This document shows positions 39,924 to 50,854 of a stretch of 64,000 bases of DNA, one piece after another. Every line of letters starts with the position of its first letter. Positions within the stretch are counted from its first letter, which is position 1. Source of the DNA: Prostheceraeus crozeri (lineage: Eukaryota; Platyhelminthes; Polycladida; Euryleptidae); the NCBI GenBank assembly GCA_907163375.1, contig CAJQUW010003421.1, positions 62,001 through 126,000 of the forward strand, written 5' to 3'. The notes under the pieces were generated by a model, which saw only the letters and a program-made list of their open reading frames with translations, searched no databases and was not told the origin of the DNA. Made by a program: the position numbers and the translations under genes.

Positions 39924-42900
39924 TTATGTCAATACATCTCCTGAATGTGGTAGCGTGAGTTTTATTCTTTTGGGTGGAGGTATGTTTGTGTCAGGATGTC
40001 CATGTGGAAGAGATGTGTTATGTCCTATCCAACACCTCTTATCTTCCCATGCTGAAAGCGCTCGTTTCTTGAACGTGTGCGTCTTCACAGTATGAACTTG
40101 AGATTTTAAGATTGTCAGATTGACAAACGTTATAGTTTTATTTTTATAGGCCTTCTTATAGGACCGATGTTTCATTTTGTGAACAATGGATTTTGATATA
40201 CCTTTAGCACGCTTAATACTATCTGCACATTCTTTTAATTTCATGGAATACATTTTAGGACGGAGGAGAATCATTTCATCTATTTCCTTTCCTGCTGTTT
40301 CATCCTTAAAACAACCAAGTTTGGCTTTATTCTGTATGGAATAGAGTGGATGAGTGGGATTGTAGTTAGATGTGTCGAAATATTTTTCTAATGACTTACC
40401 TACTTCATTAAAATTTAAATCTTTTTGAGTGATAATTCCTAAAAAGACACTATCTGTATCACCACCCAGCAAGCGAACCTCTTTTACGAGAGGGCATGGT
40501 TTTAATATTTTGTAGAAGAGTTGATACATTTCAAGCTTGGAATAATCTAAAACGGCTTGCCCAATATAGATGGGTTTGCACAACTCAACTTCAGATTTTA
40601 TCATTTTAACACCTACAAGATCCTCATCGATGATGTCTCTATCAATGAAAAGAGGTGATGAGGTCAATTTGTGATATTTTTGTTCATCAACGACTAGTTT
40701 GTAGTTCATACGTTTTCTAACATCCTCCATGGTCTTTCCGAAAAGACTGTTATTCTTATATTTATAAAAATCCTTTTCAAAATTATTTTGGGCGAGTGCA
40801 CGTTTTTGACTGTTACTATCTATGTAGGGTTTGAGGAAGGCTTTTTGTCTGAATTTGATAATGCGGTGAACTGACTTTAGAAGCATGCCCATTTCTAAAT
40901 AGAATTTTAGTATGCAGAAGTGCACGAGATAATTTTTCTTATCATATTGGGTGAGCAAAAGTTTGCGGCATGGTTTGTACCTTGGCTGTCCACACTCTGT
41001 TAAGCTATTATGAAATTGTGACATGAATGGTGAAAACATATCTTCAGTCACTTCACCAGATTCAGGTGCGAGTGGGAAATCAGCAGTTTTATTTTTAATA
41101 CTATTTGGATAAATCAAATCCACTTCAAAATAATATCCCCAATCACCTTCATCTGGAATCTTCAGAATGTTTGAAGGGTTGGAGTAATACGTAAGCTCAT
41201 CTTGATTTAACCAACTAAACTCGGAATGAGGTAGTGGTTTCGACAGTGAACTGCCATATAAATTATTTTGGTCATAGTACTTTAGGTGGATATGATCATT
41301 ACCTACTGTTTTAGATTTTATGTGATGTTTATTCACAAATGTGAGACCACCGCGTATTCCGCGCTCAAATATGTTATACATCTCCGGGTCTTGTAAGAGA
41401 TGGATGGTCTCACCAGTCATTTTAAAGGCTGATTTAAAGGACATGGCTGGTAGACTGACAAAGTGGACAGGATCTAATTTGTCTTCTTCTAATGCCACTC
41501 GTCGAAATTCCTGAAAGACATCAGCCAGCAAAATGACATCTAATTCTAAGTAAGCGATCATATAATCGCCAAACGTTTTACAATCAAATTTTAACCATGC
41601 CTCTTGAGCATGTTCATAGTCCTCTACTGGACAATCTTGACCCGTCAAATCGTTTTGGAATTTGTCAATGGAAGGAAGGGTTGTTTCATTTAGTTTAGAC
41701 ATTGAGCTAAAATACGCATAGGGAAAGACTCCTTTGCGAGTGATTATTTCATCCGTTAAGTTTGGATAGTGTTTCTTCAAAGTTTAACTATGGGGAAGAA
41801 ACTTGAGATTACGAACGAGAGAAGCTAGTGACGCTGACATGAATTGGAATGAATCTAAAAAATTTATTTCGAAGAAGACTCTCTTATTTTCTTTAGTTTT
41901 ATCTACTGGTACTTTTGCTGTCATTGTCATGAATTTTTCTCTCGTTTGCGCTATTACATTAAACTGCCACGATTTCATCTGGCTCAACCCTCCTTTTATT
42001 ATCATATGACTGTCATAGCCCTTAAAGTTATGAAAAATGACGGGTAGAGCACGACGTCTCAACCTAAGTGAAAAGTTACATTTGGAGCAGAGTGCGTTTC
42101 TAAATTTACCAGTGATGTGATCATGATCACGCACTTTCTTAATTTTATCGTCATCAAACGTTTTATGACATTTAGGGCACGATGTGCAACTTTCAAATTT
42201 TTGTTTGTCTTCATCTGACATATGTAGTGACTTACGCTGCAATTGGGAATCATATGATTGTTGAAATTTAGCAGCTTTATCGAGAAATTCTAGAAATTTT
42301 GAAATGCAATCTTCACCTTGCCAAGTATGCATTTTGTTTTGTCTATTCCTAAAGTGGTCATGCCATACTTCATAGCAGGATATGGCTGCTGGCTTGTGGA
42401 TGATATCATCAATGTAGCATTCTATGTCTGCGTAAATGACAGGCAGGGGACTTAATTCGTCACCATTATCCCTATGTGAAAATATTTTATCTTTGGCCAT
42501 GCGTTCCATTTGTAATTTACCTCGCTTGCACCATTCATAGTGAGTTTCAAATTTATCTTTACTCCAAAAGGAGCGGATGCAGCGGTCGCATACAAAATGT
42601 TCACCTCTTTTAGAGTGCCCCAAGTGTGTGTACAAGCGAGAGATTTTGGGAATACCACAGTAGTGCCATTCCTCGCTATCATCTTGTTTTACTAATAAGA
42701 GGTTGACTACACGTTCATAACAAGTTGAACGTGAATTATAGCGGGCACCCTTCAACCCCTTCTCCCACACGTGAACGACAATTTTAATCTGATTATGTTT
42801 TTCGAACGTTTCTACATCTTTGATTTTCATGTTGTCACTATCACAACCTTCAAAGTCTAGTTCATCCTCCCACTGTCTATAGCTATAGGTGCGATCTCGA

Positions 42901-43897
42901 TGCGCGTTGATATCATTATAGTGAAGGATGGATAGGACTGCATATTTGAAACACTGTGATTTACAATCGACATTGATGACAGCTTTCTTATTATACAACG
43001 TTTTTGGTAGTTTAAATGTGCCTCGAGCTGCATGACTTTCTAATAGGGAAATTTTGAATATGGCTGAGTCCACACCATCAAAAATGAGAGCGCTGTCGCG
43101 TTGATTGAATTTATCTACATTTGATTTTAAACATTGAATGTGAAAATTTAGCCAAGATTCGCAGTCTACAACTTCGGTTGCGGAAGAGGAAGGAACATGA
43201 AACTGTATTCTCTCCGTCACTTGACCCGTTTGAAAATCTATCTTAATATATTTTAGTTTAAGGTAGATGAGCGCCTTCATTCTAAAATTGTCTAAATTTT
43301 TGAAGAGCGCTTCGATAATGTTAGAATTTTGAAGGAACCACTCAGGAAAATCTACTATTTGAGTATTGGACTCCATGCAGTAGTCGCGTACTAAATTATT
43401 GTGTGAAACATTAATGAGGGAGATGGTAGAGGTACCGTTGTTGTAGTGATCATTTACATGCGTGTGTTGAAGTCTGTGCGAAGATCGCTGAAAGTGACTA
43501 TCAAAAGAAAGAGGGCACAAATCGCAAGGAAAGGAGATGTCATCGTCAGAATCAACTTCGCCTCCGGAGATTGACGCCGCTTTGCGTTGACACACACGTT
43601 GTTTGATGTGTCGAAGGAGACTGTGCTTCCTTGTAAACATATGTCCGCAGTCGTCACATTCCCCTCGTTGCCTTGTCGCGAGAGTCCTGAGCTGGAACTC
43701 ACATCACCTGAAAGAGAAATCATTCTATCATCTCTGTTCAAGTTTCAGTGTATTGTTACAACCTACTTTGACTCAACAACTCTAAACTTTCCTCGAGAAG
43801 GGAGGGCGTTGGTGATGGAGTTGATGCCTGAAATTGAGGAAGATGCTATTAGCCACACGTTTGAGGGAGATGAGTGAAGAAATTTTCAACTTACCAT
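39924..43897 (-). pseudogene. POLB: Protein-primed family B DNA polymerase, spliced 5' end
   Basis: The main frame has C2H2-type zinc fingers (ECDDCGHMFTRKHSLLRH, FPCDLCPLSF, FVCDRCIRSFWSKDKF) and exonuclease motifs PVIYADIECY, FHNFKGYDS and YLELDVILLADVF. The polymerase motifs are YYDQNNLYGSSLSKP (A), KYKNNSLFGKTME (B) and GGDTDSVFL (C). One in-frame TAA at 41784-41786 splits it. The first exon is only an ATG (43897-43895) abutting GTAAGT. Exon 2 starts at 43827 with ASTPSPTPSLLEESLEL. A further short intron or a frameshift near 43668 is needed to join this to the zinc-finger frame. Confidence 0.93.
43828..43894 (-). other. 67-bp leader intron of PolB
   Basis: Minus-strand GTAAGT...CCTCAATTTCAG directly after an ATG. 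It has the same length as the left-gene intron and is alignable with it. The exon that follows starts GCATCAACTCCATC compared with GCATCTACTCCATC in the left gene. Confidence 0.75.
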
Positions 43898-44171
43898 TTC
43901 AACGAAATCAAGTTTAAGGTTGATACTTCAACAAGATAGAGACTTCACTCAAATTTGGAATTCACGAGAGAGCAGTTCACTTGTACGCCTCAAATATAGA
44001 AGTCGCCAGAGAACACTTCACTTATATGTCAGAAAGACAGAGTGAAATGACACGAATGTCACTTTACATATATACTTTCATATCCATCATTCATTGGCTG
44101 TTCATTCTGATTGGTTGCTTGTTGATACTTAAGAATTAGAAAACATTTCAAAGTTATTATTCACAGTCAAC
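43898..44171. promoter_or_regulatory. Divergent promoter region between PolB and the 148-aa gene
   Basis: About 270 bp separate the two start codons. Two inverted CCAAT boxes (CATTGGCTG near 44094 and GATTGGTTG near 44110) and an AT-rich ACATATATAC near 44068 lie in the middle. A bidirectional promoter is inferred. Confidence 0.45.
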
Positions 44172-44618
44172 ATGACAAGCCCTCCGACAACGCCAAATAC
44201 AAAATTCTCTTCTCCATGCTCAACACCAAAGGCGCTCGTTGCACCAAACGCTCCAACGAAGGGGAAGGTAGAGAAGGTGTACCGACTGGACAATATCAGA
44301 AAGTTGTCATTACCAGCGGACGGCGAAGAGAGTGTATGTGAGAAGGAGTGTCCCGACTTAACAGGCGTGAGGTGGAAGTATCTCCAGTACGATACTGACG
44401 ATGTGATGGAGATCACCAGCACCAAATTCCTCCACCTATTATGGGAATGGTACACCCCTAACTCCCAGCCACGAACTATGGCGGAGTGGGAGTATATCGA
44501 CAATGTGAGGCTTGCAGTGGAAGAACGATTAAAGCAAGTGAACTGTTTTTGTTATCTATGTGAAGCCAGACTCTGGGACGATATTGACGATGAAGACCTT
44601 TTGAAATACATGCCATAA
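44172..44618 (+). CDS. Unrecognised 148-aa Polinton protein
   Basis: This unbroken frame begins with a Ser/Pro/Thr-rich stretch (TSPPTTPNTKFSSP) and continues with an acidic globular part (VRWKYLQYDTDDVMEITS, LHLLWEWYTPNSQP). A Cys pair (CFCYLC) lies near the end. The stop overlaps AATAAA at 44617-44622, so the message ends at once. It is transcribed away from PolB and could be an early regulatory protein. No family recognised. Confidence 0.55.
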   Translation: MTSPPTTPNTKFSSPCSTPKALVAPNAPTKGKVEKVYRLDNIRKLSLPADGEESVCEKECPDLTGVRWKYLQYDTDDVMEITSTKFLHLLWEWYTPNSQPRTMAEWEYIDNVRLAVEERLKQVNCFCYLCEARLWDDIDDEDLLKYMP

Positions 44619-45360
44619 TAAATTTTTATTTCGTATTATCTTTGCTTTCATACTGACTTACTTGAATGGGGCTTCAGTGGATGATTTAACCATGTATACT
44701 TTTTCATTTGGAAATAGTAGCACACTTAGTCTAACTTGTAAATCTTAAAACATTTCATATGGGTGATGATGGTAGTTGAAATAGTGTTAAATAAAATTAA
44801 GATAGCTTACATGATTCTGGGATAGCAATCGACTGCGATCCCTGTGTAAAGAGCTTGTTAGACTACGGAAGAGAGAAGTGTATTATGTTGCGTGTGGCGC
44901 GTGAGTGTCCTCCCTTTCATTCCATTCATCAATTCATCTGATTGATAGAGACAGGTAGAACTCATGGTTCTTATAACGTATGCAATGGAAAGTTTTAGGC
45001 AACCTTCGACAGTTGGCTAAATGTCGCCCTGGCGCGAATGCATGCTACGTTGAGACAGAGGCAATCACTTGCAAACATGACGCAGAGAGGTTTAACAAGA
45101 TTGACCATTGCCGAATGTCCCTTGCGGTATACATAGCTACGGGTTTCACCGCCGCCCTTTACAGGAACGCCCGTCGAAAGGAAGTATTACACCGAACTTC
45201 ATTTGCAACGTTCAAGTTGACTGATAGCAGATTCAACTTAATGATAGTATTCGCCAGTCCGACGACTGCCCAGGGCAAACTGCGTGGAGGTTCTATCATG
45301 TCTTGCCCCATGGTGGCCCTTTAGAGAGCCGATGGTTCGTTCTCGGGAGTAACAAGATGA
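44619..45360. other. Spacer with first copy of a 145-bp duplicated segment
   Basis: A 114-aa open frame (44980-45324) is of unknown meaning. Its end (FKLTDSRFNLMIVFAS) is repeated at 45745-45890. The segment ACGTTCAAGTTGACTGATAG occurs at about 45207 and 45749 with the following 125 bp, in the same orientation. Confidence 0.5.
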
Positions 45361-45633
45361 CTATTGGCTTGAATAGTCAATAGGTATGACGGTTAGGTTC
45401 TCGTATACCCTATACCGCCTAGGCCGTGCTGGTGCATCTGGCACCTTTCGGATGCGGGTGGTATTAGGAGTCCACACCTCATCCGTCCAAATGATCCTCT
45501 TGATCTTCCCCTTCTTCTCATCCTCTTCATCCCACTCGTCGAGGATGATGAAGTTGGGAATGGTGTTGTCTTCATCCCACTCATAGAGGATGATGAAGTC
45601 GGGAATGGTACTAGCAGGAGATGTTGCTTCCAT
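45361..45633 (-). CDS. Small acidic protein with an internal repeat
   Basis: This 90-aa frame begins EATSPASTIPDF and repeats IPDFIILYEWDEDNT as IPNFIILDEWDEEDE, then turns basic and Pro/Arg-rich. It resembles nothing I recognise. It lies between the two 145-bp direct repeats and follows the coiled-coil gene on the same strand. Confidence 0.4.
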   Translation of the reverse strand: MEATSPASTIPDFIILYEWDEDNTIPNFIILDEWDEEDEKKGKIKRIIWTDEVWTPNTTRIRKVPDAPARPRRYRVYENLTVIPIDYSSQ

Positions 45634-45964
45634 CGTGACTTAAAATTGAATGAGAAGCGCTACAATCTTCTGGCTTATATAGGGTTTTCAACAATGAATT
45701 GCTCAACAGCGAATCAGAATGCTTCAGGGATGGCAATCGACTGCATAACGTTCAAGTTGACTGATAGCAGATTCAACTTAATGATAGTATTCGCCAGTCT
45801 AAAGACTGCCCAGGGCAAACCTCGTGGAGGTTCTATCATGTCTTACCCCATGGTGGCCCTTATGAGAGCCGTTGGTTCGTTCTCGTCGCATCTGAAAAAT
45901 AGAAAGAAAATAGATGAAATTATATTCAAGTGATAGAGATGATATTAACTTACCATAAATAAAT

Positions 45965-47218
45965 TCAACCGGTTCGTTGAACCTTCGATGGTGGTGGCTG
46001 AGGCAGGTACTTGTCCGGCAACTTTCGCTTACGATGGCGCAATTCCTGGATGTCACCATTGTGTTTGATGCTTATGTGGAGACAGCGAATATCTGGCGTT
46101 GCTCCTTCATAGCACTCGCTCGTTTTATCCAAATCCTCCGACTCCATTATTACATCGTCGATCATTTTGCTACCGACTACGGGGAGGTGGAGCGTTGTTC
46201 TTCTCTCCTTGACAGCGTTATTCTTCGCCTCAAGAAGAGCCATCTTCTCCTGCTCATGTTGGAGTTTGAGCGTCGCCTCCTTCGCCTTCATGTTCTTAAT
46301 GCATGTGGCCTGATCCTCTACGCGACTCTCACTCGCTAGAGCTCTCTTTTGGAAACCTTCCAACTTCAATACTTGAGCCTTAAGACTCCTAATTTCCGCC
46401 ACCTGCTTTTTGAGTTCAAAATTCTCATCCCTTAATGCTGAGCATTCGTTTTTATAACGGCTCATTTCATCCTTCAGCTTCTTAATGGCGTACTCTTGGC
46501 TAACCCTCGCCACACCATCATCCTTAGCCCACCGCTTGGCTTGGGCTTTGATGCCTCTCCCTTTTTTAGGTGAGGAGTGCATTTTTGGCGCTGGCACTGC
46601 CCGACTCTTCGCAATCGCCTTATCGGGTTTAGGAGCTATGACCGCCTCCTCGGGACTGTTAGTGACGACCGCCTCTTCCGTTTCCGATTCAGATTCGGAG
46701 ATTTCCGACTCAGAGCTAGAAGAGCTGAGGTGAGATGTCGTTGGCCGCTCATTCTTGCAGTCTTGTATGGCTTGAACTGCCATCTGTAACTCTGTCTCCG
46801 CATCTAGATCAACTTGTCTTTCAACCGGTGGGATGATGACTTTCCCAACCTCTGAGGCATGCGTCTCTGTCTCCTCATCTTGATTAGCTTTTTCAAAAAG
46901 TGGGGTGATGGCTTTCCCAACCTCTGAGGTGGTATAATTTTTCACCTTCTTAATGAGACATGTTGAATGCGTCTTATAGAAAAACTCGTTCAGGTTTCCA
47001 CTGACGAATTTCATACACGATGTGCATCCGCTCACCACAGCGACCTCCTTATGCTCTTCGGGAGAGTCGGGGAATTTATTTAAATGGCGTTTGAACTCGC
47101 CACCTCGCTTGACTTCGCCACATAGGCACTTTTTAAAATGAAACTTTGAATTTCCTCCCATTTTGTAACTTATGTATCTGTAAAGGATGGATGAAATAGA
47201 ATTACTAACAGGCGACAT
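45965..47218 (-). CDS. Intact zinc-binding coiled-coil protein, unknown function
   Basis: This 417-aa frame (or starting at MGGNSKFHF, 47161) has four features in order: a Cys/His N-terminal region (KKCLCGEVKRGGEFKRHL, CTSCMKF), an acidic Ser-rich stretch (SSSSSESEISESESETEE), a long coiled coil (YAIKKLKDEMSRYKNEC to about residue 330) and a basic nuclear-localisation-like tail (RHRKRKLPDKYLP). It is open in a copy whose other large genes are mostly broken. Just after its stop, ATG|GTAAGT recurs at 45956-45948 with a 62-bp intron candidate ending CTATTTTTCAG. Confidence 0.55.
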   Translation of the reverse strand: MSPVSNSISSILYRYISYKMGGNSKFHFKKCLCGEVKRGGEFKRHLNKFPDSPEEHKEVAVVSGCTSCMKFVSGNLNEFFYKTHSTCLIKKVKNYTTSEVGKAITPLFEKANQDEETETHASEVGKVIIPPVERQVDLDAETELQMAVQAIQDCKNERPTTSHLSSSSSESEISESESETEEAVVTNSPEEAVIAPKPDKAIAKSRAVPAPKMHSSPKKGRGIKAQAKRWAKDDGVARVSQEYAIKKLKDEMSRYKNECSALRDENFELKKQVAEIRSLKAQVLKLEGFQKRALASESRVEDQATCIKNMKAKEATLKLQHEQEKMALLEAKNNAVKERRTTLHLPVVGSKMIDDVIMESEDLDKTSECYEGATPDIRCLHISIKHNGDIQELRHRKRKLPDKYLPQPPPSKVQRTG

Positions 47219-48309
47219 TGGCAGTCATTTTTATAATCATACAGCTAAATTGTGAGATTGGTGGAAAGTGTCGAACCTTTGAATCCGTTACAGGCATTAC
47301 TCAGAGGGGATCTTATCCCAACTCCAAGGCCTCGACCCACAAATCCAACCTCCCGCGGATAGAGCGTGCGTCATATCACTGTGTTGGTATCCGGACCCTG
47401 ATTTTGACATGAAAACCAGTGGATTGTTTACAAAGGTTGATAATTCCAAGCCGAAGCTCGTCTCCCACAACTTAATAAATGTCTTAGTTGAATTCAGCAG
47501 GGTCGAAAACCCCAGAAAACCTCCAAAACCAGTGAATTTAAATTTTTCAACTTTTTAGCACTACTTATGAAATTTTATAAGTAGTCTATCACTTAGGGCA
47601 GGTCAATAGCGACCGAACCCTTTTTGAATCAAGTCAAACGGACTTGTAGAAGCAAAGTTACAAGCCTTTAAAGTTTTGGAGTCTTTTATGGCCTGGAGAC
47701 GAAGGCCATCTCCTGGCTAACCTCTAAGTCTGACGGCTTAGCTGATATCAGCAATGAAATTTTCTAAGTCGGTTTCTTACAGAAACCCGGATTTGGAGCC
47801 GGAGCTCGGATCTGTTCACGTACCTCTAGCAAGTTATTAGTAAAAGTGATTTCTCAGTTGATGCTCGTGCTTTTATAGTCGGCCAATTGTCAAATCCTGA
47901 AAAATTCCTAAGTTGGAAAATGGGAAAAATTGGCCTTATTACGGTTTTCAATGGCATCTCAACTCACAACCCTGACTCCCATCCGTCTCAAAATTTCGGA
48001 TCTAGTACATGTCAGTGCGGTCTGTCCACTGAAATAGGTCCGAAGCCTTGAATCGATCTAGTTTTTCGGTAAAAAATAGCCAAAAATGCGAAAAATTCAT
48101 CATTTCAAAAAATGTGCAATTTAATATCTGAAGTGGTGTTTTCAATGAACTAGAAATCAAAAAGTCTGACTCCAATCAGTCTCAAAATTTCAGATCTAGC
48201 ACATCTCAGTGCGGTCTGTCCACTGAAATAGGTCCGAAGCCTTGAATCGATCTAGTTTTTCGGCTAAAATAGCCAAAAATGCAAAAAATTCCTCATCTTG
48301 AAAAAATTT
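47219..48309. other. Non-coding segment with a 180-bp direct repeat
   Basis: No gene is seen. Sequence containing AGTGCGGTCTGTCCACTG, AGCCTTGAATCGATCTAG and TTTTTCGG occurs twice, near 48000-48100 and 48180-48285, just inside the right TIR. Confidence 0.65.
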
Positions 48310-49096
48310 GAAAATTTTTTCTCTCCGATTGACTTGAAACTCACCATACAGATAGAGAATTTGACGGTGATTCCAAATCTGAAATCCGTTTTCCAATCCG
48401 ATGCTTCGTTTTGACGCCAGAGCCCAAAACGTCCAAAATTCTAACTCTGTCGTTTTTCGCCAATCTCCCAAAATCTTAAATGGCGTCTCACATCTAAACG
48501 AAGACAGATATGAACAAGCCGTTTCTTTCAGTGAATTTGTCTCACTCTTAGCTTTCAAACGAGCTATTGCACGACAAAATCCGTCTACTGGAAGCCAAGA
48601 TCGAAGCTAGCTCTCCCGAGGGGGGGGACGTCAGCGAAAATTTTTTCTCTCCGATTGCTTTCAAATTCACCATACAGATGCAGAATTTCACGCTGAATCC
48701 GAATCTGGCCTCCGTTTTCCCATCCGATGCCTCGTTTTGGCGCTACAGCCCAAAACGTCCAAAATTCTAACTCTGTCGTTTTTTCGAAAAATGTTGAAAA
48801 TTTTTTCTCTCCGATTGACTTGAAACTCACCATACAGATGCAGAATTTCACGCTGAATCCAAATCTGGCCTCCGTTTTCACATCCGAGCACTGCTTCTAC
48901 TCGAAACAGCCCATTTTATAACCCAACAGTCATCAGATTGCACGAAAAACAACACACACTATAGCCTCAAGACAACCTGGCGGTCGCCCAAGACCCCCAC
49001 GACACTCTGTCGTTCCAGAGGGGGGGACGTCAGCGACCATTTTTCGATGGCGGCCATCTTGCGCGGTCCAGTGGTGGAGTTTTGCTTACTACTGCT
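48310..49096. repeat. Polinton right terminal inverted repeat, inner part
   Basis: Reverse complement of about 26370-27153. It is cut at about 49096 by the fold-back insertion and resumes at about 57308-57557. The point of interruption is clear because the left TIR keeps the uninterrupted sequence near 26365-26390. Confidence 0.9.
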
Positions 49097-49489
49097 GTAT
49101 AAAGATGAAGTAACAAGAAAGTAACAATGAAGATAAACGTATTTCATTGCTGCAAATTGCAATGCTGTTATATTTGAAACTTCCTTTTTCATTATAATAT
49201 TAGACTTAAACTATCAAGAACACAACAGACACGATAGTCTTATAATTACATGTAAGTGTGCATTACTTATTCATACATTTTATCATATACTAGAAATAAT
49301 TTTAGCGTATGTTTGTGCAGTATGCCAAAAATTTACTTTCATTGATATTGATCAACAAATAAAACTGTTCAGGCAGCCGAGAGAAAGAAAGAGCATTATG
49401 CATGACAAGCGTATTAATATTTAATGAATTTTTAAAGCGATTATTACAGAATATCGATCTTTTACCAGACGTCACAAAAGTCTCGGTAT

Positions 49490-49729
49490 TTGCATTTCGA
49501 TTTGAAAATCACATACCACAGTTTCAACATTATGACTTGGAAAAGCACTGAAATAAGAGAAGCTATGAAATATTCTTCAAAAAAAAAAAGATTCATTGCG
49601 AAAGAATGGATGCGAGACAAGGTCTTTGCTTTCATAAAAATTTACTCCACAGGCTTAGTTCAAAAGTGGTCAGTGACTCAAAAGGACAGATTAAGCCTGA
49701 TTAATAACGAAGCAAACCACAAAGAGTAG
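49490..49729 (+). other. Repeated open frame in the fold-back arms
   Basis: A 79-aa frame (TWKSTEIREAMKYSS, RFIAKEWMRDKVFAFIK) is present in both arms, truncated by an indel in the right arm (56921-56709). It may be a remnant of the hAT-like element whose terminus lies next to it. Not recognised as a gene. Confidence 0.3.
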
Positions 49730-50854
49730 TGTGTACATCTCGGGATCATTGCAGTTCGTGAAGTTAATGCCGTGGTCCGGATCCGAACCGTGGTTCGGAG
49801 TTTGGGAACCTCTGCTCTATAAAATGTTTAGAGGAAGAAAACTGCTTTCTAATGGACCTTTTTTGTAGATTTTACTTTAATTTATGGCCGCCAGTGACGA
49901 GCTAGAGTGGGCAACTTGATTCTTTATTAGATTATTAGCTTACTGGGCCTACACAGCAGTTAGCCTATTACTTAGCATTCACAACGCATTTGCTACTGGT
50001 TTTCACATCATTTTCTGGCTATCGTAGAATTGCTTTTGCACTAATGACATGAAAGTTAAGCTTTCTCATCTCAGCACATTAGGCAGACTAAGCAGTAAAC
50101 ATCAATCCATGCTGTTCCTGCAAACTCTGTAGGCAAAGAATAAACCTTTATATCAGTATTTAGCAGAGCATCTGAAATAATCCGAATCTGTGAGACATAT
50201 ATGCTTTTTATAACGTTTTTGTCATCAACCATGACATGAAAAATAAAGAATGTATTTGAACAGGATAAGAAACCTACTCCTACTTCAGTTTTCCCACATG
50301 GGTTCTCCTTCCGAAAATATGAAGGCTGAACAACCAAATCTCCAAATTGTTGGCTTCATAGAATTTCATATTATATGTACAGACAGCAGAATTGATGGCC
50401 ACTCACATCCTGCAGCAAGTAGTTTTACAGACATCATACCATGTTTCTGTCCCCAAATCGGACACGAATATTAACAAGGTCGAGTAAATAAATAAATTTG
50501 GAAATTCATACAATTTTCTCAAATCTCACCTTGTTTGAATTGCTGTGGAGGAGTGGCATCGATAGCTATGGTAATGAAACTGATAATGTGGATGGAGACT
50601 GGTGTGCTGAGCTTAAGTTTGGCTTTTTTGGGTAATCGGTGCTGTATACCAGAATATTTTGGATTTTTTGGACTTGAGTGCCGAAAGGTGTATGTAATGG
50701 CTTCAGGCAGGAGGCGCATAAGGAATAAAATGAAAACGTCACAAATCTCTCCCGAAACATATGTAATGCCGAATAAACACAAAGGTTTAAGTAAAAATAT
50801 AATACAGGTAAAATCGGCAAACGTTTCGCGTCCAGACGCTTGGTCACTGCCTTA

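Noticed and set aside
43587..43877. 96-aa plus-strand frame opposite the PolB 5' end
   Set aside because: Antisense to the zinc-finger exon and leader intron of PolB; no independent support.
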